Assembly: GCF_002176815.1 (NCBI RefSeq)
Contig: NZ_CP021648.1
Coordinates: forward strand, 4,011,001-4,075,000
Source: Acidovorax sp. T1
GTDB lineage: Bacteria; Pseudomonadota; Gammaproteobacteria; Burkholderiales; Burkholderiaceae_C
Length of the DNA stretch: 64,000 nucleotides
Direction of reading: 5' to 3'
Both the position numbers and the translations under genes were made by a program. Position 1 is the stretch's first letter; each line of letters opens with the position of its first letter. Below are positions 54,670-63,222 of the stretch, piece after piece. The notes beneath the pieces were generated by a model, which worked only from the letters and a program-made list of their open reading frames with translations, did not search any database and was not told where the DNA came from.

Positions 54670-55713
54670 TCACTTCCAGGGGCGGTGGTAGGCGCCCAGC
54701 GTGTGCTGCTGGCCCTCGGCCACCTGGTCGAGGCTGGCCATCCAGGTCGTTTTGGTGGCGTAGCGGTGGGGGTTGGCCAGGCACTGGTCCACAGCCTCGC
54801 GCCAGACCCTGGTGACCTGCGCCACATAGGCCGGGCTGCGCTGGCGGCCTTCGATCTTGATGGCGCGCACGCCGATCTTGAGCAACTGGGGCAGCAGCTC
54901 CAGTGTGTTGAGGCTGGTGGGCTCTTCGATGGCGTAGTAGTTTTCGTCGTCGCCCACATCGAACCGCCCCTTGCACAGGGTGGGATAGCCGGCGTTTTCG
55001 CCGGGCGCGTAGCGGTCGATCAAGACACCATTCAGGCGCGACTCTCGGCCCTGCGGCGTCTCCTGCCAGCGCACGGCCTTGGGCGGCGAGCACACGCCAT
55101 GCGTGTTGGGAGATTCGCCCGTCACGTACGAAGACAGGGCACAGCGCCCCTCGACCATCACGCACAGGCTGCCGAAGCCGAACACCTCGATCTCCACCGC
55201 GGTCTTGTCGATGACCTGGCGCACCTGCTCCATCGACAGCACGCGCGGCAGCACGGCCCGCACGATGCCGAACTGCTCGCGGTAGAAGTTGATGGCCTCG
55301 TAGTTGGTGGCCGAGCCTTGCACCGACAGGTGCAGGCGCAGCTGGGGATGGCGCTGCGCCGCGTAGTGCATGAGCCCGGGGTCGGCCAGAATGACGGCGT
55401 CCACACCCAGATCCACCGCCTTGTCCATGGCGCTGCGCCAGGGTGCGGGGTCGGACGCCTGCGGGTAGGTGTTGAGCGCCATGAAGACTTTGCAGCCGCG
55501 CTCATGCGCGTAGCGGATGCCGTTGGCGATAGCCGCCTCGTCAAAGTTCAGTCCGGCAAAGTTGCGCGCGTTGGTGGCGTCGCGCAGACCCAGATAGACG
55601 CAGTTGGCACCGTTGTCCACCGCAGCCTTCAGGGCGGGCAGGCTGCCGGCGGGGCAGACCAGTTCAAGGGCAGGCGCCGCAGGGGGCGCCGCAATCGGGT
55701 TCAAGGATTCCAT
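54670..55713 (-). CDS. ubiU: O2-independent ubiquinone hydroxylation protein UbiU
   Basis: 347 residues from ATG 55713 (or 350 from 55722). U32-family partner of UbiV. The four cluster cysteines are spaced 7, 17 and 39 residues apart (in SLCVMVEGRC, THGVC and TLCKGRF), exactly the spacing known for E. coli UbiU (169, 176, 193, 232). First gene of the run ubiU-ubiV-ubiT-DGC-ubiX-ubiD. An FNR-like box is centred about 85 bp upstream of the start. Confidence 0.95.
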   Translation of the reverse strand: MESLNPIAAPPAAPALELVCPAGSLPALKAAVDNGANCVYLGLRDATNARNFAGLNFDEAAIANGIRYAHERGCKVFMALNTYPQASDPAPWRSAMDKAVDLGVDAVILADPGLMHYAAQRHPQLRLHLSVQGSATNYEAINFYREQFGIVRAVLPRVLSMEQVRQVIDKTAVEIEVFGFGSLCVMVEGRCALSSYVTGESPNTHGVCSPPKAVRWQETPQGRESRLNGVLIDRYAPGENAGYPTLCKGRFDVGDDENYYAIEEPTSLNTLELLPQLLKIGVRAIKIEGRQRSPAYVAQVTRVWREAVDQCLANPHRYATKTTWMASLDQVAEGQQHTLGAYHRPWK

Positions 55714-55791
55714 CACAAGCAATCAATAGCCGGCTCCGGGCGTGGAGCCACGGCACTGGCGGCACCTTAGCGATGTGGAACCGTGCGGCGG

Positions 55792-55805
55792 CTGATCTTC
55801 GTCAA
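55792..55805 (-). promoter_or_regulatory. FNR-like box upstream of ubiU
   Basis: On the minus strand TTGAC-GAAG-ATCAG fits TTGAT-N4-ATCAA with one mismatch per half. A TAAGGT -10 element at 55764-55769 would put the transcription start near 55757, with the box at about -41.5, the class II activation position. Confidence 0.6.
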
Positions 55806-55919
55806 CTGCAGGGCACAATTCCAGACGAATACAGTCGGGCTTTGACGCAGGCCATGCCTTCGGGCCACTGGCATCGCGTTCATGCGCCCCGTCACCCCTC
55901 TCCCCAACGCCCTACCGCC

Positions 55920-56382
55920 ATGAACAAAAACCTCTGGCTGCTGGCCTTGTGCCAGGGCCTTTTGCTGACCAACAACGTGGTCTTCATCGCCATCAAGCGC
56001 TGGTGCGAGCTGCCCATCATGGGGGCGGGCGTGCTGCTGAACCTTGGCCTGCGTGGCCGTCGCGCTGTTGGGGGTGGACTTGCACCACTTCGGCATTGCG
56101 CTGTTCATGCTGGGGGTGGGCTGGAATTTTCTGTTCACCGGCAGCACGGCGCTGGCCGTGACGGCCTACCGCCCTGAAGAAAAAGACCGCGCCCAGGCGG
56201 CCATCAACTTCTGCGTGTTTGCCACGCTGGCCGTGAGCTCGCTGTTCTCGGGCGTGCTGGTCACCACCCAGGGCTGGACGCTTCTCAAACATGGCCCGCT
56301 GGCGCCCATTGCGGTCACCGGCGCGGCCTTGCTGTGGCTGGCATTGCGTCAGCGCCGGGCGCGGGTGGCGTCAACGCCCTAG
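55920..56382 (+). pseudogene. Broken MFS transporter gene
   Basis: The first 25 codons (MNKNLWLLALCQGLLLTNNV, then VFIAI) resemble an MFS N-terminus. They join directly to what looks like the second half (LPIMGAGVLLNL); about 200 residues are missing. A one-base insertion near 56045-56055 then shifts the frame, after which ACVAVALLGVDLHHFGIAL and GWNFLFTGSTALAVTAYRP continue to a stop at 56382. Two separate lesions make it a pseudogene. Confidence 0.85.
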
Positions 56383-56529
56383 ACCGCCATCGATATTTGT
56401 TTTTGTCATTTGCAAGCGCGAAAAACGTGGTTTTCACCGCCGGGCGCCTTCCCTAGACTTCATTCGCACTGACCCGCCCGGGCCGCATCGGCGGCCCCGG
56501 TTTGGCGCCGGTGTCGTGAAAAGTCGCCC

Positions 56530-57450
56530 ATGTCTGCTGTTCTGTCCGCTGGTGATGCCGCCACCCCGGTGGCTGCCACCCCCGCATCGCAAACCTTTGA
56601 AATCCGCCCCGTCGCCGATGCGGCCGGCCCGCTGGGGGCCGAGGTGCTGGGGCTCGATCTGGCGCAAGCGCTGACCGCCGATGACTTTGCGCGCCTGCAC
56701 CAGGCGCACCTGCACCACCATGTGTTGGTGTTTCGCAACCAGCGCATCACGCCGCGCCAGCACATCGACTTCAGCCGCCGCTTTGGGCCGCTGCAGATCC
56801 ATGTACTGAAGAACTTCCAGCTCGCGGGCCACCCCGAGATCCTGGTGGTCTCCAACATCAAGGAAAACGGCCAGCCCATCGGCCTGGGGGATGCGGGCCA
56901 TTTCTGGCACTCCGACCTGTCGTACAAGGTCGTGCCCAGCCTGGGTTCGCTGCTGCACGCCCAGGAACTGCCTGCCGTGGGCGGCGACACCTTGTTTGCC
57001 GACCAGCACGCGGCCTACGACGCCTTGCCCGAGGCACTGAAGAAAACCATCGCCCCGTTGCAGGCCGAGCACAGCTACCTGGCCCGCTACGACGAGCTGC
57101 GCGCAAAGAGCCCCTGGCGCCCCGCGCTGACACAGGCGCAGATCGATGAGGTCAAGCCTGCCGTGCACCCCGTGGTGCGCACCCACCCCGAAACCGCGCG
57201 CAAGGCGCTGTTTGTCAGCGAGCACTTCACCACGCGCATCGTGGGCCTGCCCGAAGACGAAAGCCGCGACCTGCTGGCCCAGCTGTTTGCCGCCAGCGTA
57301 AAGCCCGCATTCGTCTATCGCCACCGCTGGCAGCCGCATGACCTGGTGTTCTGGGACAACCGCTCGGTGCTGCACCTGGCCACCGGCACCCCCGACACCG
57401 AACGCCGCAAGCTCTATCGCACCACCATCGAAGGCGATCTGCCTTTCTGA
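56530..57450 (+). CDS. TauD/TfdA family 2-oxoglutarate-dependent dioxygenase
   Basis: 306 residues. Fe(II) ligands are His and Asp in HFWHSDLSYK and a distal His in RSVLHLATG, with the 2-oxoglutarate-binding Arg in RRKLYRTTI. Family members hydroxylate taurine, other sulfonates, or aryloxyalkanoates. The adjacent sulfonate-type ABC transporter argues for an organosulfonate, but this is inference. A hairpin repeat separates the two. Confidence 0.9.
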   Translation: MSAVLSAGDAATPVAATPASQTFEIRPVADAAGPLGAEVLGLDLAQALTADDFARLHQAHLHHHVLVFRNQRITPRQHIDFSRRFGPLQIHVLKNFQLAGHPEILVVSNIKENGQPIGLGDAGHFWHSDLSYKVVPSLGSLLHAQELPAVGGDTLFADQHAAYDALPEALKKTIAPLQAEHSYLARYDELRAKSPWRPALTQAQIDEVKPAVHPVVRTHPETARKALFVSEHFTTRIVGLPEDESRDLLAQLFAASVKPAFVYRHRWQPHDLVFWDNRSVLHLATGTPDTERRKLYRTTIEGDLPF

Positions 57451-57456
57451 GGCACT

Positions 57457-57518
57457 TCATTTTTTATAGCTGCTAGCGCTTATCCCATAAGCGCCATAGG
57501 CATTTTTTACTTTTATTC
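57457..57518. repeat. Intergenic hairpin repeat (TAGCGCTT family), copy 12
   Basis: TATAGCTGCTAGCGCTTATC, CCATAAGCGCCATAGGCATT then TTTTAC, between tauD-like and the binding-protein gene. Confidence 0.85.
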
Positions 57519-57534
57519 CACCGAAAGCCCTGCC

Positions 57535-58590
57535 ATGACCCACCCCACCCGCCGCCTTTTCACCCGCCGCACCTTGGGCCGCAAGACGGCCGCCGTGCTC
57601 ACTGCTGCGGGCCTGCTCACGGCGGGCCTGGGCTTGTCGGCCCCGGCGCATGCCGCCGAAGGCCAGTTGCGCATTGCCCAGCAGTTCGGCATCGTCTATC
57701 TGCTGCTCAACGTGGCGCAGGAACAAAAGCTGATTGAAAAACACGGCAAGGCAGCCGGGGTGGACATCAAGGTGGACTTCCTCAAGCTGTCGGGCGGCTC
57801 GGCGGTGAACGATGCGCTGCTGTCGGGCAACATCGACATTGCCGGCGCCGGCGTGGGCCCTCTGTTCACCCTGTGGGACCGCACCAAGGGCAAGCAGAAC
57901 GTCAAGGGCGTGGCTTCGCTGGGCAATTTCCCCTATTACCTGGTCAGCAACAACCCGGCCGTGAAGACCATTGCCGACTTCACCGACAAGGACCGCATTG
58001 CGCTGCCGGCCGTCGGCGTTTCAGTGCAGTCGCGCGTGCTGCAACTGGCCTCGGCCAAGCTTTGGGGCGAGAAGGAATACAACCGCCTCGACAAGCTGCA
58101 GGTGGCCGTGCCGCACCCGGACGCCACCGCCGCCATCATCAAGGGCGGCACCGAGATCAACGCCCATTTCGGCAACCCGCCGTTCCAGGACCAGGCCCTG
58201 GCCGGCAACCCGAATGCGCACATCGTGCTCAAGTCCTACGACGTGCTGGGCGGCCCCGCCTCGGCCACGGTGCTCTACGCCACCGAAAAATTCCGCGCCG
58301 AGAGCCCCAAGACCTACAAGGCCTTTGTCGATGCGCTCGACGAAGCGGCAAAGTTCGTCACCGCCTATCCTGAAAAGGCGGCTGACATCTACCTCAAGGT
58401 GTCGGGCGGCAACACCGACCGCAAACTGTTGCTGGGCATCATCCAGAACCCCGAGGTGCAATTCAAGGTCAGGCCCGAGAACACCCTGGGCCTGGGCCAG
58501 TTCCTGCACCGCGTGGGCGCCATCAAGAACCAGCCCACCGCGCTCAAGGACTACTTCTTCGACGACGCCCTGACCGCAGGCGGCAACTGA
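57535..58590 (+). CDS. Sulfonate/nitrate/taurine-type ABC transporter substrate-binding protein
   Basis: 351 residues. The signal peptide runs to about residue 41 (cleavage after SAPAHA); it is preceded by paired arginines (FTRRTLGRK), a weak Tat-like pattern. The mature part has the NMT1/SsuA fold: QLRIAQQFGIVYLLLNVAQE, then DIKVDFLKLSGGSAVNDALL and GNIDIAGAGVGPLF. It binds an alkanesulfonate or similar compound and passes it to the two proteins encoded next. Confidence 0.92.
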   Translation: MTHPTRRLFTRRTLGRKTAAVLTAAGLLTAGLGLSAPAHAAEGQLRIAQQFGIVYLLLNVAQEQKLIEKHGKAAGVDIKVDFLKLSGGSAVNDALLSGNIDIAGAGVGPLFTLWDRTKGKQNVKGVASLGNFPYYLVSNNPAVKTIADFTDKDRIALPAVGVSVQSRVLQLASAKLWGEKEYNRLDKLQVAVPHPDATAAIIKGGTEINAHFGNPPFQDQALAGNPNAHIVLKSYDVLGGPASATVLYATEKFRAESPKTYKAFVDALDEAAKFVTAYPEKAADIYLKVSGGNTDRKLLLGIIQNPEVQFKVRPENTLGLGQFLHRVGAIKNQPTALKDYFFDDALTAGGN

Positions 58591-58598
58591 TCGCCCCC

Positions 58599-59594
58599 AT
58601 GTCCTGGCCCCACTGGATTCGTCACCGCTCCCGCCAGCAAGGCCTGGTGGGCCTGCCGGCCCGACCCGCGCACACGCCAGCACCCGCACCAGGCGCCACG
58701 CCCGCGCTGGAGGCCCCCCTGCTGCAGGTGGACGGCGTCAGCATCGACTACCGCACGCACGAACGCGTGGTGCGCGCCACGCACCGCGTCTCGTTCGACG
58801 TGCACGCGGGCGACCGCTTCGTGCTGCTGGGCGCCTCGGGCTGCGGCAAGTCCACGCTGCTCAAGGCGGTGGCCGGGTTCATTGCCCCGAGCGAGGGCGA
58901 GATCCGCCTGCAGGGCCGCGCCGTGACCCAGCCCGGACCGGACCGCGTGGTCGTGTTCCAGGAGTTCGACCAGTTGCCGCCCTGGAAGACCGTGCGCGAG
59001 AACGTGGCGTTTCCGCTGCTGGCCTCGCGCACCTGCGGGCACGCCGAGGCGGCCGAGCGCGCCGCACTGTATCTGGAGAAAGTGGGGCTGAGCCGGTTTG
59101 CCGATGTGCACCCGCACCAGCTCTCGGGGGGCATGAAGCAGCGCGTGGCGATTGCCCGGGCGCTCGCCATGCAGCCGCAGGTGCTGCTGATGGACGAGCC
59201 CTTTGCCGCACTCGACGCGCTCACGCGCCGGCGCATGCAGGAAGAACTGCTGGGCCTGTGGGACGAATTCCGCTTCACGCTGATCTTCGTCACGCATTCG
59301 ATTGAAGAGGCGCTGGTGGTGGGCAACCGCATCGCCATCCTCTCGCCACACCCCGGACGCCTGCGCGCCGAGATCAACAGCCATGCGTTTGGGCTGCACA
59401 GCCTGGGCGGCAGCGCCTTCCAGGCCACGGCGCGGCGCATCCACGGTCTGCTGTTTGAAGGGCAGGACACCCCATCCGCCGAACCCGCTGCAACGCCCGT
59501 GCCGGGGTCGGTGGAGGCCGACGCGGCCGCCCTGGCCCGTGGGCCACGCAGTGCGGCCGGGCACGGCGCCCTGCCTTTCCGGATTTCCGTATGA
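58599..59594 (+). CDS. ABC transporter ATP-binding protein (SsuB/TauB-like)
   Basis: 331 residues. An unusual 45-residue proline/alanine-rich leader precedes the nucleotide-binding domain: Walker A LLGASGCGKSTLLKAV, Q-loop EFDQLP, signature LSGGMKQRVAIARAL, Walker B VLLMDEPFAALDALT and switch His in VTHSIEEAL. The C-terminal 60 residues are also extra. It starts 8 bp after the binding-protein stop, and its stop overlaps the permease ATG. Confidence 0.93.
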   Translation: MSWPHWIRHRSRQQGLVGLPARPAHTPAPAPGATPALEAPLLQVDGVSIDYRTHERVVRATHRVSFDVHAGDRFVLLGASGCGKSTLLKAVAGFIAPSEGEIRLQGRAVTQPGPDRVVVFQEFDQLPPWKTVRENVAFPLLASRTCGHAEAAERAALYLEKVGLSRFADVHPHQLSGGMKQRVAIARALAMQPQVLLMDEPFAALDALTRRRMQEELLGLWDEFRFTLIFVTHSIEEALVVGNRIAILSPHPGRLRAEINSHAFGLHSLGGSAFQATARRIHGLLFEGQDTPSAEPAATPVPGSVEADAAALARGPRSAAGHGALPFRISV

Positions 59595-60502
59595 GCACCA
59601 CCTTCCCATCGCCCGCGCCTTCGCTGGCGCTCCAGCCACCGCTCACACCGCCCATACGCCCCGAAATCGAACGCACGCTGGAGCCGCTGGGCAGCATCGC
59701 GCCCGAGCAACCCCTGCCGCTCGCGGCCCGCATCTGGCAGCAGGCCTGGGTGCGCAAGTTTGTCATCCTGGCGGTGCTGGCGGCACTTTGGGAAGTAACC
59801 GCTCGCTGGCAGGACAACGACCTGTTGCTGCCCACGTTTGTGCAAACGGCCAAGGCGCTTGTCGAAGGACTGGCCACGGGCGAGCTGCTGCAAAAAGCGG
59901 CCATCTCGCTGTCGGTGCTACTCAAGGGCTATTTCGCGGGCATCGTGGGCGCCTTCGTGCTGACGACGCTGGCAGTGTCCACGCAGTTCGGGCGCGACCT
60001 GCTGTCCACGCTCACGTCCATGCTCAACCCGCTGCCAGCCATTGCGCTGCTGCCGCTAGCGCTGTTGTGGTTCGGGCTGGGGCAAGGCAGCCTGGTGTTC
60101 GTGCTGATCCATTCGGTGCTGTGGCCGCTGGCGCTCAACACCTACGCGGGTTTTCAGGCGGTGCCCGAGACGCTGCGCATGGCGGGGCGCAACTACGGCC
60201 TCACCGGCATCCGCTATGTGCTGCAGATCCTGGTGCCAGCGGCGCTGCCGTCCATTCTGTCGGGGCTGAAAATCGGCTGGGCCTTTGCCTGGCGCACACT
60301 GATCGCGGCCGAACTGGTGTTTGGCGCATCGTCGGGAAAAGGGGGCCTGGGCTGGTACATCTTCCAGAACCGTAATGAGCTCTACACCGACAAGGTGTTT
60401 GCCGGCCTGGCACTGGTGATCATCATCGGCCTGCTGGTGGAAAGCCTGGGCTTTCACACGCTGGAGCGCCTCACGATACGGCGCTGGGGCGTGCAGCGCT
60501 GA
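59591..60502 (+). CDS. ABC transporter permease (SsuC/TauC-like)
   Basis: 303 residues with about six membrane helices after a 50-residue cytoplasmic leader. The permease coupling motif EALRMAGRN-type loop is present as ETLRMAGRNYGLTGIRYVLQ, followed by PAALPSILSGLKIGWAFAWR. Its ATG overlaps the ATPase stop by 4 bp (ATGA). It completes a binding-protein/ATPase/permease operon for sulfonates or related anions. Confidence 0.93.
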   Translation: MSTTFPSPAPSLALQPPLTPPIRPEIERTLEPLGSIAPEQPLPLAARIWQQAWVRKFVILAVLAALWEVTARWQDNDLLLPTFVQTAKALVEGLATGELLQKAAISLSVLLKGYFAGIVGAFVLTTLAVSTQFGRDLLSTLTSMLNPLPAIALLPLALLWFGLGQGSLVFVLIHSVLWPLALNTYAGFQAVPETLRMAGRNYGLTGIRYVLQILVPAALPSILSGLKIGWAFAWRTLIAAELVFGASSGKGGLGWYIFQNRNELYTDKVFAGLALVIIIGLLVESLGFHTLERLTIRRWGVQR

Positions 60503-60508
60503 GGCCCG

Positions 60509-61357
60509 TCAGCCCACGGCCGGACAACGCTGCAGCAGCCACTGGCGCAGCAGCGCAAACACCGGCGCGGCGAGGTCGGGGCTTTCGTTGAACAGCTCGT
60601 GGAACAAGGGCTCAAAGCGCTGTGACTGCACCATGCCCCGGGGCGCCGCAGCGGCAAATGCCCGGCTGCCCGCGGGGTTGACCAACTTGTCGGCCCCAGC
60701 CCACATCAGCAGGGTGGGCACGCTCCAGTGCGCGGCCCGCGCCACCGTGGCGGGCCCGCCGTCGGCGATGAACCGGGCCAGGCGGCCGCTGATGCGGTCG
60801 TGGCACAGCGGATCGGCCAGATAGGCGGCCACCACGGCCGGGTCGTGCGAGAGATATTGCGCATCGAGCCCGTTGCCCACGCGCAGGTTGGGCAGGATGC
60901 GCGCCAGCGTAGCCAGCAACAGCTTTTGCACGGCATTGAGCCCAGGGTCCAGCGCGGGCGACGAGAGCACCAGCGCATCCACCGGCCGCAGGTGCATCGA
61001 CACGAAGCGCGCCGCAACCAGCCCGCCCATGCTGTGGCCCAGCAGCACCAGCGGCTCGCCTGGCGCCATGCGGGCACGGGTGGCGTCCACCATGTCGGCC
61101 AGATCCTCCAGCAGGCGCATGTCGCCGGTGAGGCCGCCGCGCGGGCCGCCCGACTCGCCATGGCCATACTGGTCGTAGCCCCGCACGGCAAAGCCCCAGG
61201 CATTGAGGCGCTGTGCCACGGCGTCGTAGCGCCCCACATGCTCACCCAGGCCATGCACCAGCAGCACGGTGCCGCGGGTTGCGCCCTCTGTCAGGGGCCA
61301 GTCCTGCACCGCCAGGTTTTCACCGTCTGCCGCGGTAAACGTCGTCAAGGTGCTCAT
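60509..61357 (-). CDS. Alpha/beta hydrolase, monoacylglycerol-lipase-like
   Basis: 282 residues from ATG 61357 (MSTLTTFTAADGENLAVQDW); an ATG 8 codons upstream is possible. Hydrolase_4 features: oxyanion VLLVHGLGEHVGRYD, nucleophile Ser in LLGHSMGGLVA, Asp in WAGADKLVNP and His in FEPLFHELFNES, the serine-Asp-His triad. Probably hydrolyses monoacylglycerol or a similar ester. Convergent with the permease. Confidence 0.9.
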   Translation of the reverse strand: MSTLTTFTAADGENLAVQDWPLTEGATRGTVLLVHGLGEHVGRYDAVAQRLNAWGFAVRGYDQYGHGESGGPRGGLTGDMRLLEDLADMVDATRARMAPGEPLVLLGHSMGGLVAARFVSMHLRPVDALVLSSPALDPGLNAVQKLLLATLARILPNLRVGNGLDAQYLSHDPAVVAAYLADPLCHDRISGRLARFIADGGPATVARAAHWSVPTLLMWAGADKLVNPAGSRAFAAAAPRGMVQSQRFEPLFHELFNESPDLAAPVFALLRQWLLQRCPAVG

Positions 61358-61509
61358 GGTGGAAACAAGGGTGTCAGACATGGGTCGGGCAAGGATGGCG
61401 TGCAGCCCGGGCGGCCCAGGCAGCACGCGTTGCGGTGGAGGTTCCAGCAGACCGCTGGGGAAACGGGATCGGCCGGGGCCAGCGAAGCACGTACGCGCCC
61501 CGACGGGGC

Positions 61510-63000
61510 TCAGGCAGCAGCAGCCTCTGATGCCGCCTGCTGTGCCATGGCGCCGATCACCTGCGCCACCGAGGCGGTGAGGCGCTTGGCGTAGGGCACA
61601 TGCAGGAACTCGTTGGGGCCGTGCGCATTGCTCTTGGGGCCGAGCACGCCGCACACCATCATCTGGGCCTTCGGAAAGCCCTCGCTGAGCATGTTCATCA
61701 GCGGGATGGTGCCGCCCTGGCCGATGTAGCCGCAGGGCGCGCCGAAATGCGCCTGCGACGCCGCGTTGAGCGCATGCTCGAACCACGGCGTGGTGACCGG
61801 GGCGTTCCAGCCCGTGGCGCCGCCGCCGTTTTCAAACGTGACCCGGGCCTGGTAGGGCGCGTTGTCTTCGAGCAGGGCTTTGAGCTGCTGCACGGCCTGG
61901 GCGGCATCCACCAGCGGCGGCAGGCGCAGGCTGAGCTTGAAGGCGGTATAGGGGCGCAGCACGTTGCCGGCATCTTGCAGTGCCGGAAAGCCTTCGGCAC
62001 CGGTCACGCTCAACGTGGGCGCCCAGGTGCGGTTGAGCAGCGCCTTCAACGGGTCGGTGGTGGTGGGCAGCGCAAACTGGGTAGAGCCGCCGCAGTCGTA
62101 GTGCGCCCACGGAAAGCGCTTGTACACCTCTTCGCCCAGGATGGCAGCCGTGGCGCGGGCCTGGGCCAGGCGGTCGGCGGGCACCTCGCAGTGAAAGCTG
62201 GCGGGCAGCAGGCGGCCGGTGGCGCTGTCTTCAAGGCGGTCGAGCACCTGGCGCATGATGCGAAACGACGAGGGCACCAGGCCCGAGGCATCGCCCGAAT
62301 GCACGCCCTCGGTCAGGATCTCGACCTTGAGCGTGCCGCTGGCCATGCCGCGCAGGCTGGTGGTGAGCCACAGCTGGTCGTAGTTGCCGGCGCCGCTGTC
62401 CAGGCAGATCACCAGCCCCACATCGCCCAGGCGGGCGCGCAGGGTGTCGATGGTGGGCAGCAAATCGCGCGAGCCGCTTTCCTCGCAGGTTTCGATCAGG
62501 CCCACGATGCGCGGGTGCGGCACGTTCTGGCGCTTGAGTTCCTGCACGGCGGCAATGCTGGCGTAGACCGCGTAGCCATCGTCGGCACCGCCCCGACCGT
62601 AGAGCTTGCCGTCTTCGTATTTAGGTGTCCAGGGGCCCAGGTCGCTGCGCCAGCCGGAGAACTCGGGTTGCTTATCGAGGTGGCCGTACATCAGCACCGT
62701 CTGGGTGGCGGCGGCCTCGGTGGCTTCGATCTCGAAGAACAGCACCGGGGTGCGGCCGGGCAGGCGCACGATCTCCAGCCGCAGGCCGGCCACTTTTTGC
62801 GCCTCGACCCAGGCGGCGGCGTTGCGCACCACGGTGTCGAGCAGCCCCAACTGCGCCCAGTCGGGGGCAAAGGTGGGCGACTTGGCCGGGATGGCGATGT
62901 ATTCGGTGAGCTGGCGCAGGATGTCGTGGTCCCACGCCTGGCTGACCCGCTCCAGCGCCAGCGCAGGTTGAAGGACTTGGGAAGGGACACGGGCGTTCAT
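61510..63000 (-). CDS. M20 family metallopeptidase
   Basis: 496 residues. Di-zinc residues are visible: His in MYGHLDKQPE, Asp in GGADDGYAVYA, Glu-Glu in ETCEESGSRD and Asp in CLDSGAGNYD. A lid domain follows (about 225-385). The closest types are carnosinase/dipeptidase-like M20 enzymes, cleaving small peptides in the cytoplasm. It is on the same strand as the hydrolase but separated by 152 bp, so co-transcription is uncertain. Confidence 0.92.
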   Translation of the reverse strand: MNARVPSQVLQPALALERVSQAWDHDILRQLTEYIAIPAKSPTFAPDWAQLGLLDTVVRNAAAWVEAQKVAGLRLEIVRLPGRTPVLFFEIEATEAAATQTVLMYGHLDKQPEFSGWRSDLGPWTPKYEDGKLYGRGGADDGYAVYASIAAVQELKRQNVPHPRIVGLIETCEESGSRDLLPTIDTLRARLGDVGLVICLDSGAGNYDQLWLTTSLRGMASGTLKVEILTEGVHSGDASGLVPSSFRIMRQVLDRLEDSATGRLLPASFHCEVPADRLAQARATAAILGEEVYKRFPWAHYDCGGSTQFALPTTTDPLKALLNRTWAPTLSVTGAEGFPALQDAGNVLRPYTAFKLSLRLPPLVDAAQAVQQLKALLEDNAPYQARVTFENGGGATGWNAPVTTPWFEHALNAASQAHFGAPCGYIGQGGTIPLMNMLSEGFPKAQMMVCGVLGPKSNAHGPNEFLHVPYAKRLTASVAQVIGAMAQQAASEAAAA

Positions 63001-63222
63001 GGGCGGGCTCCAGCGGCAATGCGAAAACTACATTCGACCACAACGCGCCCGCCGGCGCCACGGCTCAATGGAGAGATGCCGGGGCGGTCTTGGGATTGCG
63101 GCCCGCGACAGCGCGGTGCAGCAGGCTCGCCACCGTGACGCAGGGCAACCGGTGGGGCTGGCCCGCTGTAGTGATCAGGGGGTCAGGGTCGTGGCGTCAA
63201 CACCCTGCGCGGGGGGAATCTC

